This document shows, in pieces, positions 49,660-61,194 of a stretch of 64,000 nucleotides of DNA. Numbering within the stretch: position 1 is the stretch's first letter; each line of letters starts with the position of its first letter. Made by a program: the position numbers and the translations under genes. The notes beneath the pieces are model-generated. The model did no database searches. It was not told where the DNA came from and was given only the letters and a program-made list of their open reading frames with translations. This stretch comes from Rheum nobile (Eukaryota > Streptophyta > Magnoliopsida > Caryophyllales > Polygonaceae). Location of the stretch: positions 124,001 to 188,000 of the forward strand of contig WOAB01000317.1 in assembly GCA_027886185.1 (NCBI GenBank), in the 5' to 3' direction.

Positions 49660-52600
49660 TTACATGAGCTCTAAGACAAGGGCGGATGATCCTCCACCGC
49701 CATTGCAGATACCAGCCACACCGAATCTCCCTCCCCTCTTCCGAAGAACCTGTATTGTATACATGGTAGAATGAATCAAGTTTTACATGAGATTAGAATT
49801 GCAAATGACCGAATCAAGTTTTGACACGTACCCCCAACAAGGTAACCAGTATCCGGGCCCCACTGCAGCCCAAAGGGTGTCCAAGAGAAACAGCTCCACC
49901 ATGTACATTCACTCTTTCCTGGAATTCAAGAATGCATCTTTAATAGATTGCTAAAGCTTTATCAACTTGCACGAGTATCTTGACTCACCGGATCCAAGCC
50001 AAGCAGCTTCTGGTTTGCAAGAGCAACAACCTGCATAACAAAAGATTAATTATTACACAACAGATTCGAGTTGACCGTCCGCCATGGATAGAGATTACTC
50101 ACAGAGAAAGCTTCATTGATCTCATAATAGTCAACTTGTGACGCCTCTAAACCAGCATTTGAGAGAGCCTTTGGTATAGCGAGAGATGGTGCAGTTGTAA
50201 ACAACTCGGGAGCCTGTAAAGTCGATTAGTATACACATAAATGGATCAATTCAGTATTGATCGAGTTCCAAATTATCTACCTGAGCTGCATCAGCAAAGC
50301 CCCTTATCCTTGCAAGTACTTGTAGCCCAAGTTCTAAGGCCTTTTGTCCACTCACAAGCACCACTGCTGCACCACCATCACTATTTTGCAATGACTAGTC
50401 AAATTTCAGAATTTCACTTTTGAAGATGGAAAAGCAGTTCATAACTACTGAGGGAAAATGTATCCCAGGATGGGTTATTCTAGAAAGCATGATATGAACT
50501 AACAACTTATAAGTTCATTTGGTCAATATATTAAATTAACGGAATTTTCGTATGGTACCCTTGAGTTTTTGCAATTTTCGCGAAATATATGAAGGTTTGG
50601 ACAATTTCGCGCGATACCCCTAAGGTTTTTACAAATTTTGCCAAATGCCCTTAACATTATAAAACACTAACTTTTAAGCATTTTCCGTCTATTCCTACAA
50701 ATAAAGCAAAAAAGTAGTTTAAAATCCTATATGAAAAATCAGATTTCACACAAAATGTGAAATCACAGGATTTTTTTTTTGAAAGAGAGTGAAATCAGAA
50801 GAAAAATATTTCACATAAATGTGATATATTTTTCCTCTGATTTTTCATATAGGATTTTAAATTATTTTTTTACTTTATTTGTAGGAATGGATGGCAAAAT
50901 GCTTAAAAATTTGACAAAAATTGTAAAAACCTCATGGGTATCGCGCAAAATTGTCAAAACCTTCGAATATTTCGCGAAAATTCAAGGATACCATACAACA
51001 ATTCCATTAAATTTAAATCATTTTCAATTTTGACATTGTTAGAAGAAAGTAAAACTAAGGCAATGAAATAGAAACCTGCACTTCATCCTCGTTAAGAGAG
51101 AATGTTCTTACCTTATAAGTGAAGCATTTCCAGCAGTTACAGTACCATTTTTCTTGAAACTTGGAGAAAGCTTCCTTAACTTTGCAGGGTCAAACTGAGA
51201 GAAAAAACACACACACACAAATTACTATAAATATGTCAGACTGTGAATGCAGATATGAGTAGAGTATTACTCCACACCTTTTCTAGTCCTTCATCCTTGT
51301 CAATAATCACATTTGGCTTCCCTTTCCCTCCAGAAATACTCACCTGAGCGTCACAAATTACTCACAATAAGCAAAACAGAAATTCATTGATCAAAGAGAG
51401 TTGTTTTACATGCATAATACTAGAGGGATATGTCTTACTGGAACCATTTCCCATGAAAAAGCACCACTTTCCTGCGCAGAGTGACCACGCTGAAAGCTCT
51501 GTACAGCATAAGAATCCTGCACAGCCCAATACAAGAGAATTGCTTAAGATAAAGCAAGAGGAGATCAAATTAATACAATAGCTTGTCTCAATTCAACCAT
51601 CAATATATCAGACCAATAGTTTATTTCTCATCTGCTTCATTATTACATAAAGCAAAATAACAAGAACATGAAAACAAATCAGTACCTGCTCCTCTCTTGA
51701 GATTGAATGTTGATCAGCGCACATTTCAGCACAAATTCCCATTCCAAAGTCATTGTAAACATCCCAGAGCCCATCTTTCAACATCCCATCAATTACCATA
51801 TCATGTCCAAATCGAGATCCTATTCTGTTTGCAAATATATAATGTTAATTGTTCTATTAATTTCATTGCAGAGAGTGGACAACTTACAAAAGGAAGTTAC
51901 CTGGCCCGAGCTAAGTATTTGGGGGCATTCGACATACTTTCCATTCCACCAGCAACAACAATATCATTTCCTCCCAACTGGATACTTTGTGCAGCAATCA
52001 TAGTTGCTAGAAACACATAACATCTATGAGCCTAACTACATTATCAAATACATAAATCTTGCCAAAGAGAGGAGTGCAACAGTGCATACCTTTCATTCCA
52101 GAAGAACATACTTTGTTAATGGTGGTGCAAACGACCGAATTTGGTATACCTGCACCTAATGCAGCTTGCCTAGCAGGAGCTTGTCCTAAGTTGGCACTAA
52201 GCACATTGCCAAAGTACACTTCTTCAACTAGTGAAGGGTTAACTTTTGCCATTTTTAGAGCACCTAAAGATCAACACCCTTATTTAGGCATAGAACAACA
52301 AACAATGAAACATATGCATTGTGCAGAGATAATGTTACCCTCAATAGCTATGGAACCAAGCTTGGTGGCTGAAATTGATGAAAGTGTACCGAGAAGGCCA
52401 CCCAGTGGTGTGCGTGCAACACCAACAATGCACACATCTACACTTAACATGAAGAATTGTCTAAGAAACACATCTATTATCAAGTTTTATTGCACTGCAT
52501 ACATGGAGAGAATTCCAACTGAGAAATAATTGCAGCTAACTGTAATTCGCAGGATTCGATTTAACTTTTGAATGATATCGCAATCCTTGAACAATCTTTG

Positions 52601-52720
52601 GTCGCTTGGATCATACAATTAACCTATGGATCATAAAGGATATTGGAAGAGAGATAACAAAAAAACACCGAAGAAAAAACCTCGAGGCTTTATTGATCTG
52701 GAAGAATTCTCTACCGCCAT
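49660..52720 (-). CDS. AACT: Acetyl-CoA C-acetyltransferase (thiolase II), cytosolic type
   Basis: Thirteen coding exons sum to 1215 bp and give 404 residues: 52681-52720, 52339-52437, 52090-52263, 51901-52006, 51686-51824, 51439-51516, 51278-51343, 51112-51194, 50281-50380, 50103-50213, 49989-50030, 49832-49918, 49660-49749. It condenses two acetyl-CoA to acetoacetyl-CoA, the first step of the cytosolic mevalonate pathway. The active sites are present: nucleophile Cys99 in NKVCSSGMK, His360 in GHPLG and Cys390 in CNGGGG. The N-terminus (MAVENSSRSIKPRDVCIVGV) has no obvious plastid or mitochondrial presequence, and the C-terminal ELM is not a classic peroxisomal signal. It most resembles Arabidopsis AACT1/AACT2. 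Intron 8 carries a large inverted-repeat MITE. Confidence 0.95.
50531..51018. mobile_element. Foldback MITE in a thiolase intron
   Basis: Two arms of about 200 bp are inverted copies. The left arm starts TTAACGGAATTTTCGTATGG. The right arm, reverse complemented, starts TTTAATGGAATTGTTGTATGG. Both contain TTTTCGCGAAATAT, AATTT(C/T)GCGCGATACCC, TTCCTACAAATAAAG and TTTAAAATCCTATATGAAAA. The central loop is about 70-80 bp. AT-rich TTAAATT words lie at both borders. It lies wholly inside the intron between 50380 and 51112. Confidence 0.85.
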
Positions 52721-53090
52721 TGGAGTACACGAGTAGAACCTGCAAAAGAAACGAACTAATTCCCGATTTCTCGCAATTTTTGAGCTGGTTAAACAAAACC
52801 CCTGTAGACTCTAGTTATGTATTTGGATCTAGAAGAGGAGAAAGTAGCAAAATTGACCGCAGAAGAGTCCTATCGAACGCTGATCCTACAATTGGGAAAC
52901 GGAAATTGTTGTAATTGATGAACATGAGAATGCGTGTAGCTGACGATTGTGGGTCCCAGTACAAGTTCATCCATATCTATCCTTGGCGTATTTTTGCAAG
53001 TTCTCATAAATTAGGGTGATTTTGGACAATTTTATAAAAAACCAAGACGAACAAATATCTTTTCAGTTCACCGGCGACCTGGAAGCAACA
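52721..53090. promoter_or_regulatory. Divergent promoter between the thiolase and RsmB-like genes
   Basis: Only 370 bp separate the minus-strand ATG of AACT (52720) and the plus-strand ATG of the rRNA methyltransferase gene (53091). This must hold both leaders and a shared core promoter. No strong TATA box is evident in the central part. Confidence 0.6.
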
Positions 53091-56000
53091 ATGGCCGGCG
53101 TTCAACCATCATCGCTAATCTCCGACCACCTAAACTCTCTCTCCTTCTTTAATCTCCAATCCAACTTTCGAAATCCTTCGTTCTCCGCACTCCCGTTCTC
53201 AGTTCGAGCTTTTGATTCTGCGCAGCGGCAAAAACCCCGCTTGAACCCCGCCGACGACTCTACTCGTCGAATGCGTAAGAATTCAAAAGTCGATAGCTTT
53301 TCATAAAAAGAAAATTGAATTTGATTTCGACTTTGAATTTCTTATGCCTTTTATGCTTCATACTGGTGGTTGCAGACTTGCAGGTTATTAATATTATTGG
53401 ATTTTTGTGTCGTTTGATATGGTTCCAGGTGTAGTTGATCCTCCTGACAAAATGCAGAAGCTCAATTTGGCCGTTTCAACCCATCGAGCTGGTAACATCG
53501 AAATTACACTTCTACGATTAAGCTTATCTTCTTCTTCTTCTTTTTGCCATTTCAGAATTTGTATGAATATTTTCTGTCAGATATTTTCATACTGAGATTT
53601 TGGTTATACTGTATCAATGAACTTATGTATTCATGGATGGCGGTCAGTTCAAGTTTGGTACCAACTATTTGTTGATTAAAGCTGTCTTTTCAAGTCAAGC
53701 ATGATAAACATGAAACAATATCTGCTTATACAAGGGATTATGATGTTGAAAAGATATCATTTTAGTGAAAATAATTCTTCATGGCACATACTTGGAGATT
53801 CTGTTTGTGATTTGAGAGTTTCATATGTATTTTGTGTATGTACTGTAAAGTGGCTGCGGTGAGGTTGATGCGGATAGAGCTCGGAGGTGCTTATGCTGAT
53901 CTTTTGAATGATAAAGAGAAGGATTCCCTGAAATCTGAAATGTCATATGTTGAGAGAACACTTGGCTTTCGTACCAAGGATTTAGAGAATAGAGATTTCA
54001 GATTGGTTTGTTTTCTTGTCTCTTCCAAAACAAATCTTCTCCTTTTCTTCTACTTCATCAACTTCAGCCTCATTGATGTGCCTCATCTGCATTTCATTTT
54101 GGTCACATGTATTTAGGTCACTGACATTGTTGGAGGAACAATTAGATGGAAAAGATACCTTGATTATCTTATCCTTTCATTATGTCATGATGAGCGCACA
54201 TTTACAACAATGGAGCCTCTGCTCTTACAGGTATTTGCGCCTTGATTTATCTCCACCTCCAACTGCAATTCAATTGCTGGGTTGGGTTTTGTTTTACTTC
54301 TGAACTTTGCTGTAATAATTGAATTATCATGATTTGTGGTTGTCATGTTAGTGCTTCTGTCATTATGTCCAAGCATTCTAATGGAATTGTGCATTACAAT
54401 TTACAAACCCGTACTCCATCTGCTTGTAGATCCTCAGGATAGGCTGTTATGAGCTTGTCAAACTTGAGATGCCACCTCATGCTGTTGTAAATGAGGTAAA
54501 TCTCAAAGTCGTCCGCTACGTTTTCAGTCCTGCCTCTTCGGAAGAGATGGAGAAAGGGATTTGACTTTTAGAAGCTTTCAAATTGATGTTGTATTGCAGA
54601 ATGTGAATCTTGCTAAGATTGCTCTTAGACCCGGCGCAGGTAACATGGTCAATGGCATTCTTCGGAAGTTAGTATCACTTAAGGTTCAGTATGTCTCCTC
54701 TCTATGATTGAACAAAAATTGGTTTCTTTCTTGAATAAATTGTTTATAATTTTTTAATTTGTATGACAGGAAAGCAACACTATTCCTGTTCCATGTCTAG
54801 ATGGCGATGACCGTGCACAAGCACGTGCTCTTGCTACTATTCATTCTCATCCAGTTGTAAGTTTGGCGTTTAGAATGTGAAAAGTTGTAGGATTTTCTGT
54901 GGTCTCATGATAGACTATTCTAACTTTTTTTTTTTTTTTTCAATATTCTAGTGGATAGTAAGGCGATGGACAAAGTTAATTGGTCCGGAAGCTGCTATCA
55001 AATTGATGATGTGGAATAATAGTGATCCTTGTTTTAGCCTAAGGTGACTCTTGATCTGTTGTTTGTACACTGATATGATACCGCCTTTCAGGAAGAATAA
55101 TCACAATAAAATTTGATCAATCTTTGCTGACAGAGCAAATGCTGGGAGAGGATTTACAAAATCTGACCTCATCAATCAGCTCAATGAATTACAGGTGCTT
55201 GATTTTGTTTAAAAGTGTACCAGGATGCAATATAGTACGCGTCTTGCATATAATTTTATTCTTGGATTTACAGAAATAATGTGATTAATTTCTGAATATT
55301 GCTAGTAAGCCCTAATTTATAAGTGCATTTTAGCCTTATTATTTATGTTGCCGTTTTGCATACTGTTTTATTATGTGAATTGTTGTTCTTTAGGTTGCGC
55401 ATGATCCTTCATCGTATTTGGATGATTTTGTGCGCATCAAAACGGGGATGCAGGTATTAAATAGTACTTTGAAATAAACACTTTGAAATGGTTTATTTCA
55501 GTCCGGTGATATCTTATGGGACTTCTATGTGACAGACATTGAATTAAACTGTTAAACAACCTACATTTTCATTCTTAGATCTAATTCTTAGTTGACTCTC
55601 TTGTATATTACAGAGTGTCATACAAGCTGGATTACTGAAAGAAGGTCTTTGTTCAGTTCAAGATGAGAGTGCAGGTAAACACCCTCTTTGAGTCCTCCCT
55701 CCATCATTTATCTATAAAATCACATGAACCTGAATCTAAAAACCTAATTTGTTTGATCCAAATTAATTGCAGGTCTAGCTGTTTCTGTTGTGGATCCCCA
55801 GCCTGGTGATATAATAGTTGATTGTTGTGCTGCTCCTGGAGGAAAGACTCTCTTCATGGCGTCTCGTATGAGTGGACAAGGTATGATTTTGGCAATAAAC
55901 AGTGCATAAACACATTGCTACTTTTAGCATTATTCTACAGAGATAACCTACATCAATACCCATTTCAAGAATTTGTACTAGCTGATATGTTAAACTGCTC

Positions 56001-57063
56001 ACTATTCTCTTTGACTTTGATTTGTGTTCAGGTATGATTTATTCAGTCGACATTAATGAAGGCCGTCTGAGGATCCTAAAAGAGACAGCCACGTTGCAAC
56101 AAGTTGATGATGTCGTCACTGTCATCCATGCTGATCTCCGTAGCCTTGAAGTAAGTTAACCTAGAAAGTTCCATTTCTTGCTTCCTCTACCATACTTTTT
56201 GGCTCTCACCACCTCTCTCTTTTGTGACAGGGTATTGACCATGTGAAGCCAGATAAGGTGTTGCTGGATGCCCCTTGTTCTGGACTTGGTGTTCTTTCCA
56301 AAGTATATGCCCTAGATATCTATGCTTTCTAATCAGCAATTTTAATAACCTTTTGAATGTTTTCTTTCTTGCCAAATTAATTGTTATCTTATGTACTTAT
56401 AAATAATTTTTGGTTCGAGATAGAGAGCAGATTTGCGGTGGAATAGATCATTGGAGGACATGGAAGAGCTCAAGAAATTACAAGATGAGCTCCTGGATGC
56501 TGCTTCCAAGTGAGATCCAGAGATTTCTCTTCTGATGCAATCTTTTTGTTGGTATCATGCATGACACCATATGTTTTGTCTGATAAATGAGTAAACTAGA
56601 TAATCTGTCTTAAAAAAAGATCCTTAAATCAAGGCCAACGACAACCTGAACTTATTGTTCTGCAGTAATATAAGATTGACAATTTCTTCCTTATTTTATC
56701 CTTTTCTAAAGGAATAGAGTTTGTATTGACAGGTTGGTCAAGCCAGGTGGAGTGCTTGTGTACAGCACCTGTTCCATAGACCCTATGGAAAACGAAGATA
56801 GAATTGCTGCTTTTCTCGATAGGCATCAGGTTAAACCCTGCTTCATTTTTATTGTACCTCTTCAGGAACTTCTGAATATGTACTATGTTTTTAGCTTAAA
56901 GATGGATTTCCTTGTCTTTTTTCGTCTACAGGAATTCCGAGTAGACCCTGTTGATAGATATGTCCCACTTGACTTTGTGACAGAACTCGGGTTTTTCCGG
57001 TCATGTCCAGTGAAGCACTCCATGGATGGAGCTTTTGCTGCACGTCTCGTTCGATTTTCATGA
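53091..57063 (+). CDS. RsmB/Sun-type rRNA cytosine-5 methyltransferase, probably organellar
   Basis: Seventeen exons sum to 1641 bp and give 546 residues: 53091-53274, 53429-53491, 53851-54005, 54117-54230, 54430-54495, 54600-54683, 54770-54856, 54952-55043, 55134-55194, 55394-55453, 55614-55674, 55773-55880, 56032-56150, 56231-56302, 56424-56509, 56733-56829, 56932-57063. It uses SAM to make m5C in small-subunit rRNA. The Ser/Arg-rich N-terminus (about 1-60) looks like a plastid transit peptide. Then come a NusB-like RNA-binding domain (about 80-250) and the Rossmann methyltransferase: DCCAAPGGKT (359-368), DAPCSGLG with Cys434 and YSTCSIDP with Cys484, the two conserved m5C cysteines. It resembles Arabidopsis At3g13180. 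Plastid targeting is inferred from composition only. Confidence 0.93.
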
Positions 57064-57748
57064 TCACCCATCCAAGAAATTGATACTCCTGAGACATTAC
57101 TTGACAAGATCTTCATTTCCAGCAAGGGGATTAGGTATAAATATCTACCTCAAATTTGAGATCAAGAGTTGCTTACTCATTCTTCTAACTGTTTGTGGGT
57201 GAAGAGGACTGATGAAATTATACTTTTCTTACTCAAATGACATTGCAGAGATATTACTACCTAATCCTTTTTCTTGTCTGAATCTTTTCATTTTTCATGC
57301 AGATCAGAAACAGATTCTGATCCTTTTTTCAAGCACCATTGAACTCGAGTTGATAGACACCTTGAAGCCCAAGCTTCAACACAGACTTCCAAGTATGCTT
57401 GCAGTTCTGATACCAAATTAGACTTGCAAGTTGCAGTCAAACTATCATGTAAAATGTTAATGGTTTATCCACTTTCCCTAGGCATAATTTTGTTTAAAAA
57501 TTCTTAGTCCTGATTTTAGTGTATAGCAGTTTCAGCTGATACATGTCTTGATTCAAAGAGATGATAACTTCCTGCCAATAATTGTATCAAAATGATCTGC
57601 AACCTTGGTTGACTACAAATCAATCATGAAAAAGAACAACACCCTAGAAATCTACCTAAAAACAACAGTAGCATTAAAAAAGGATAACAAAGCCACAGAA
57701 ACAGCAATCCATAAACACTAGACAATTCCCAAATCCCAACTCCTTCGC
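57064..57748. other. 3' flanks of two convergent genes
   Basis: No gene is seen. It holds the 3' ends of the methyltransferase (+) and the nodulin-like gene (-). Confidence 0.6.
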
Positions 57749-58420
57749 TCAGTGCATGATCAGATAAAGGATGAGCAACACTCCAGTTATGGTAGTTATG
57801 AGATATGAAGTCACAAGCACCATGGTGGCTGAACTGAAAGCAACCGAACCCGAACCCGAATGCGAACCATAACTGCCACGACCGCCACCAATAGTGGGCC
57901 CCACCGGAGAAGGTGCTGGTGCAGGACTACTGGGATGGTATTCATTTTGCACCATGACCCGGATGATGATCCTTTGACCCGTTTCACAGTTCCCCTGGTT
58001 CCCACTGATGAAGTAGAAGAAGCCATGGCGATCAAACTCGAATATGGCGCCACCTTCTTCAAACCTCTCAATTGGGCTTGACCCATTGCAGCTCTCGTAG
58101 TCCTCTTGGCTCACCATTAAAACAGAGTCGTCCTCGTAATTGAAATCTGACGGTTACAAAAACAAATATCTAGCAAGTGAATCAAAGAATGAAACTTCAC
58201 AAGTTGAAATTTGGTTTGGTGACTTACAAATGGTGTCTCCAATGTGAAACCTGTTCTGCTCCGCCCATTCGTTGTAGGTTTCGGTCTCGTTCCCCAACGG
58301 ACGAGCCCAGCCCCTCTCGCCTCCAACCTCAAACTGGTGTCCGGAGACTGAAATGGAGATGAAGACAAGGGGGATGAGAAGAGCTAAAGTGCACATTTTG
58401 GATGTTAAGAAAGAACCCAT
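57749..58420 (-). CDS. Early nodulin-like protein (phytocyanin)
   Basis: Two exons, 58228-58420 and 57749-58146, give 196 residues (591 bp). A signal peptide (about 1-27, LALLIPLVFISISVSG) precedes a plastocyanin-like domain (HQFEVGGERGWARPL to about residue 125). The disulphide cysteines are in ESCNGS and GNCETGQ. A short arabinogalactan-type SPAPAPSP stretch follows, then a hydrophobic GPI-anchor signal at the C-terminus (TSYLITTITGVLLILYLIMH). The second copper-ligand His/Met set of true cyanins is not present, as in other early nodulin-like proteins, so copper binding is unlikely. These act at the plasma membrane or cell wall, often in reproduction and transport; the exact role here is unknown. 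Confidence 0.92.
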
Positions 58421-58830
58421 TTTTGGCCTTTGATTTGGAAGAGAAGTTGTATAGCTTGTGGTTAGAAGCACAAGAGAGAACACAAGTGAAGAAGAAGAAG
58501 ATGCAAATAGAAAAGAGACGATGAACAAGGGAGAATTTGATGGGGTTGATATAATGTGGGGGAAACTAGCGGTTATGTTAGTTATATTCTTCCGAGTGGT
58601 CAAACAAGGTGATAGTGGGAGAGAAAGTGGAAGACTTTTTTTGTTTCATTTTTTTTTTTAAACAAAATTTGAGCTTCTAATTTCACGGCTACGTTGGGCA
58701 GCTGAACGTGGGTTTCTTTTTTTCTCTCTTTTTTTTGCGTGGAGCCATGGATCTGGGTTTTAATTTTTAAACGATCGGCCTAAATTCATATTATATTTTG
58801 AATGTCAGCCCAAATTCCATTTGCACAAAA
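58421..58830 (-). promoter_or_regulatory. Leader and promoter of the early nodulin-like gene
   Basis: A pyrimidine-rich leader (minus strand, about 58440-58520) lies upstream of the ATG. No other gene is seen. Confidence 0.4.
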
Positions 58831-59375
58831 AATTCTCTCAAAAAAATATACTGAAATTGTGAATGGATTTTCTAATGCAAATTGTGTCTCGCTTCGGATA
58901 TGATATATTATTAACTGGCCATGCTAAAAATAATTAAATTTTATCCTTTCTATATTGTCCGAACACAAACTATGAAGCCAATTCACTAGTTTTTGAGAAG
59001 GTTTAACAAAAATTCAAAAGTATCTAAATATTCATAGGAAGATTTGTAGAGGAAAGGAGGTGAAATAAAATAAAATATGTACAACTATATTAAGAATTTA
59101 TCTATATGCAAAATTAAGTGAAAAAATGAAAATAAAATATGTAAAATACAAAAAATTCTTTCAAAAAAATATACTGAAATCGTGAATGGGTTTTCTAATG
59201 TAAAATGTGTCTCGCTTTAGATGTGATCTATTATTAACTGGCCATGCTAAAAATAATTAAATTTTATCCTTTCTATAAACCAATCAAAGGTTGATGGTGT
59301 ATTGGCTGAAACACAAATTATGAAGCCAATTCACTAGTTTTTGAGAAGGTTTAACAAAATTTCAAAAGTATCTAA
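58831..59375. repeat. Local direct duplication
   Basis: The stretch from about 58831 to 59036 is repeated at about 59149-59375. Both share TCAAAAAAATATACTGAAAT, TTATTAACTGGCCATGCTAA and CCAATTCACTAGTTTTTGAG. Copy 2 has an extra AACCAATCAAAGGTTGATGG insert. Non-coding. Confidence 0.8.
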
Positions 59376-59945
59376 TATTCCCTGTTGTCTGGTTCATAGA
59401 AAACCCCCTTTATTCAACCAAATTGGCTGAGCTAGTATGGGAAATAATTTAGTTGAGAATATATTGATTGAGCAAGATGCAATACTAATGACAACTGACA
59501 TATACCACATTCTGGATTGCCTTTATCGTTAATCACTATCTATCAACCCAAATACATTCTAAAGGAAATACCATGTCTTCACAAAAATTTGCGTCAGTGG
59601 ACAAATTCTGTGATTGACATGTGTCCCTAAATAAAACATCAAAATTTTGAAAAACAAAAAATATATGATTTAGGATTTGTTTAAAGTGTTCACTTCCACT
59701 TTAAACAAATAAATTTAAATTGCGTATTTCGATATATTTATGATACATTTATATTTGAAAAGAAGAGGATATAAGTGATTTATGATTTGTTTAAATTGCG
59801 TATTTTAATATATTTATAAATTGCGTACAAGATTAAATAAATTTATACTAAATTCCATGTTATAATTATAAATAAAATACGATTCAAATAGACCTTGATT
59901 TTTCATATTGTTATTTATTTATTTTTTCCTTTTTTTTAGGAGTTA
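59376..59945. other. AT-rich intergenic DNA
   Basis: I see nothing beyond AT-rich sequence with two similar TTTGTTTAAA(G/T)TG... blocks (59676-59830). Confidence 0.5.
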
Positions 59946-60100
59946 ACGGTCAAAATTTAACGTTTTTTGACGTCAAGGGTATTTGGCGAAATTTGTCAAA
60001 ATCTCAGGGGTACCACGCGAAATATAACAAACCTTCGGATATTTCGCGAAAATTGCAAAAATTCAAGGGTATCACACGAAAATTCCGTAAAATTTATAAT
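59946..60100. mobile_element. Single-arm relative of the thiolase-intron foldback MITE
   Basis: The words ATTTCGCGAAAATTGCAAAAA, TTCAAGGGTATCACACGAAA and ATTCCGTAAAATTTA match the right arm of the element at 50531-51018. The left arm is replaced by a short GTTAACGGTCAAAATTTAACG palindrome-like word. Confidence 0.65.
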
Positions 60101-61194
60101 TGAAAAACACAAAAAAATATTATTATTTTTATTTAAAAAAATTATTTTCTTACACCCCACTAAGTCCGTCCTTGGGTTCAACAGATTAATAATTGTTGGT
60201 TTTGCTTTGTTATATTCAGGTTGAACTGATGCTACTTTTCATTGTCTCGGTTACCTTTTTTTTTTAAATATTTATAAAGTCATTGCTTGTGGAATGTGGA
60301 GATTTTAAATGGTGAAAATGCATAATAGAAGTAATTTGGCTATTTATAGTCTACTTTTGTCAATTTAAATTTGCCTTTGTTCGTGAGTTGTATTCAAAAT
60401 TTTATAATTGCCAACACATTTGCCAATTCAACAACTCAAATTAATTTTACCTAATTATCTATATAAAGAACATAGTAAAGTTGTAGGTAAGTCTTCGGAA
60501 ACTAATGAGTAGAGTAGATTGTAAACATACAAGTTTCTACAACCTTCTCTTCTTTTTTCATTGTTGAATTTGTAAGGATGTTGTTTTTGATACTTTTAAA
60601 AAAATGTACGATCATGTATCACCAAGTGTCAAATATGGTCCGTAGTGGGCCCACACTGAAGAAATTCACGTTCAACCACTACTAATTATGTGTTAAATTA
60701 TAGATGTAATTTGGTGATTTGTAATATGTTTTTTAAATTAGATTTATTATCGTTGCTCATGAGTTTAAATTTAAAATTCTGAAAAAGCTAGCTCATTTGA
60801 CAGTTAAACAAAATTATGTAGAGGTTAATTCATATTCTAACCAATGAATTGTATCTACCGTCCATGGCACTAACGTTACACTAATTTTTATATGATTTAC
60901 ATGTATAGATGCCATAAAAAAGTATAATTAGTAAAATTGACCCCAAAAAGCTATCTCTAAACTACACAAAATTTCATTGAACTAAGTAGTGATTTTGCAG
61001 CGTTTACTGTATTCTTCAAATTAAATTAGAAATAGATACATATAAGGTTACTATTATTATTCATAGCATCATTATTAAAACGACATTTATGAAATTATTT
61101 TGAGTAATAACAGATGGTTATTCTAAACCTACTATACTCAAATGGGATAGGATTATTCTGAGTAATAACAGATGTGATAGGATTATTCTCTCAG
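60101..61194. other. AT-rich intergenic DNA
   Basis: No gene is seen. Near 61100-61190 the word GAGTAATAACAGATG and the word GATAGGATTATTCT each occur twice directly before the satellite. Confidence 0.5.
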
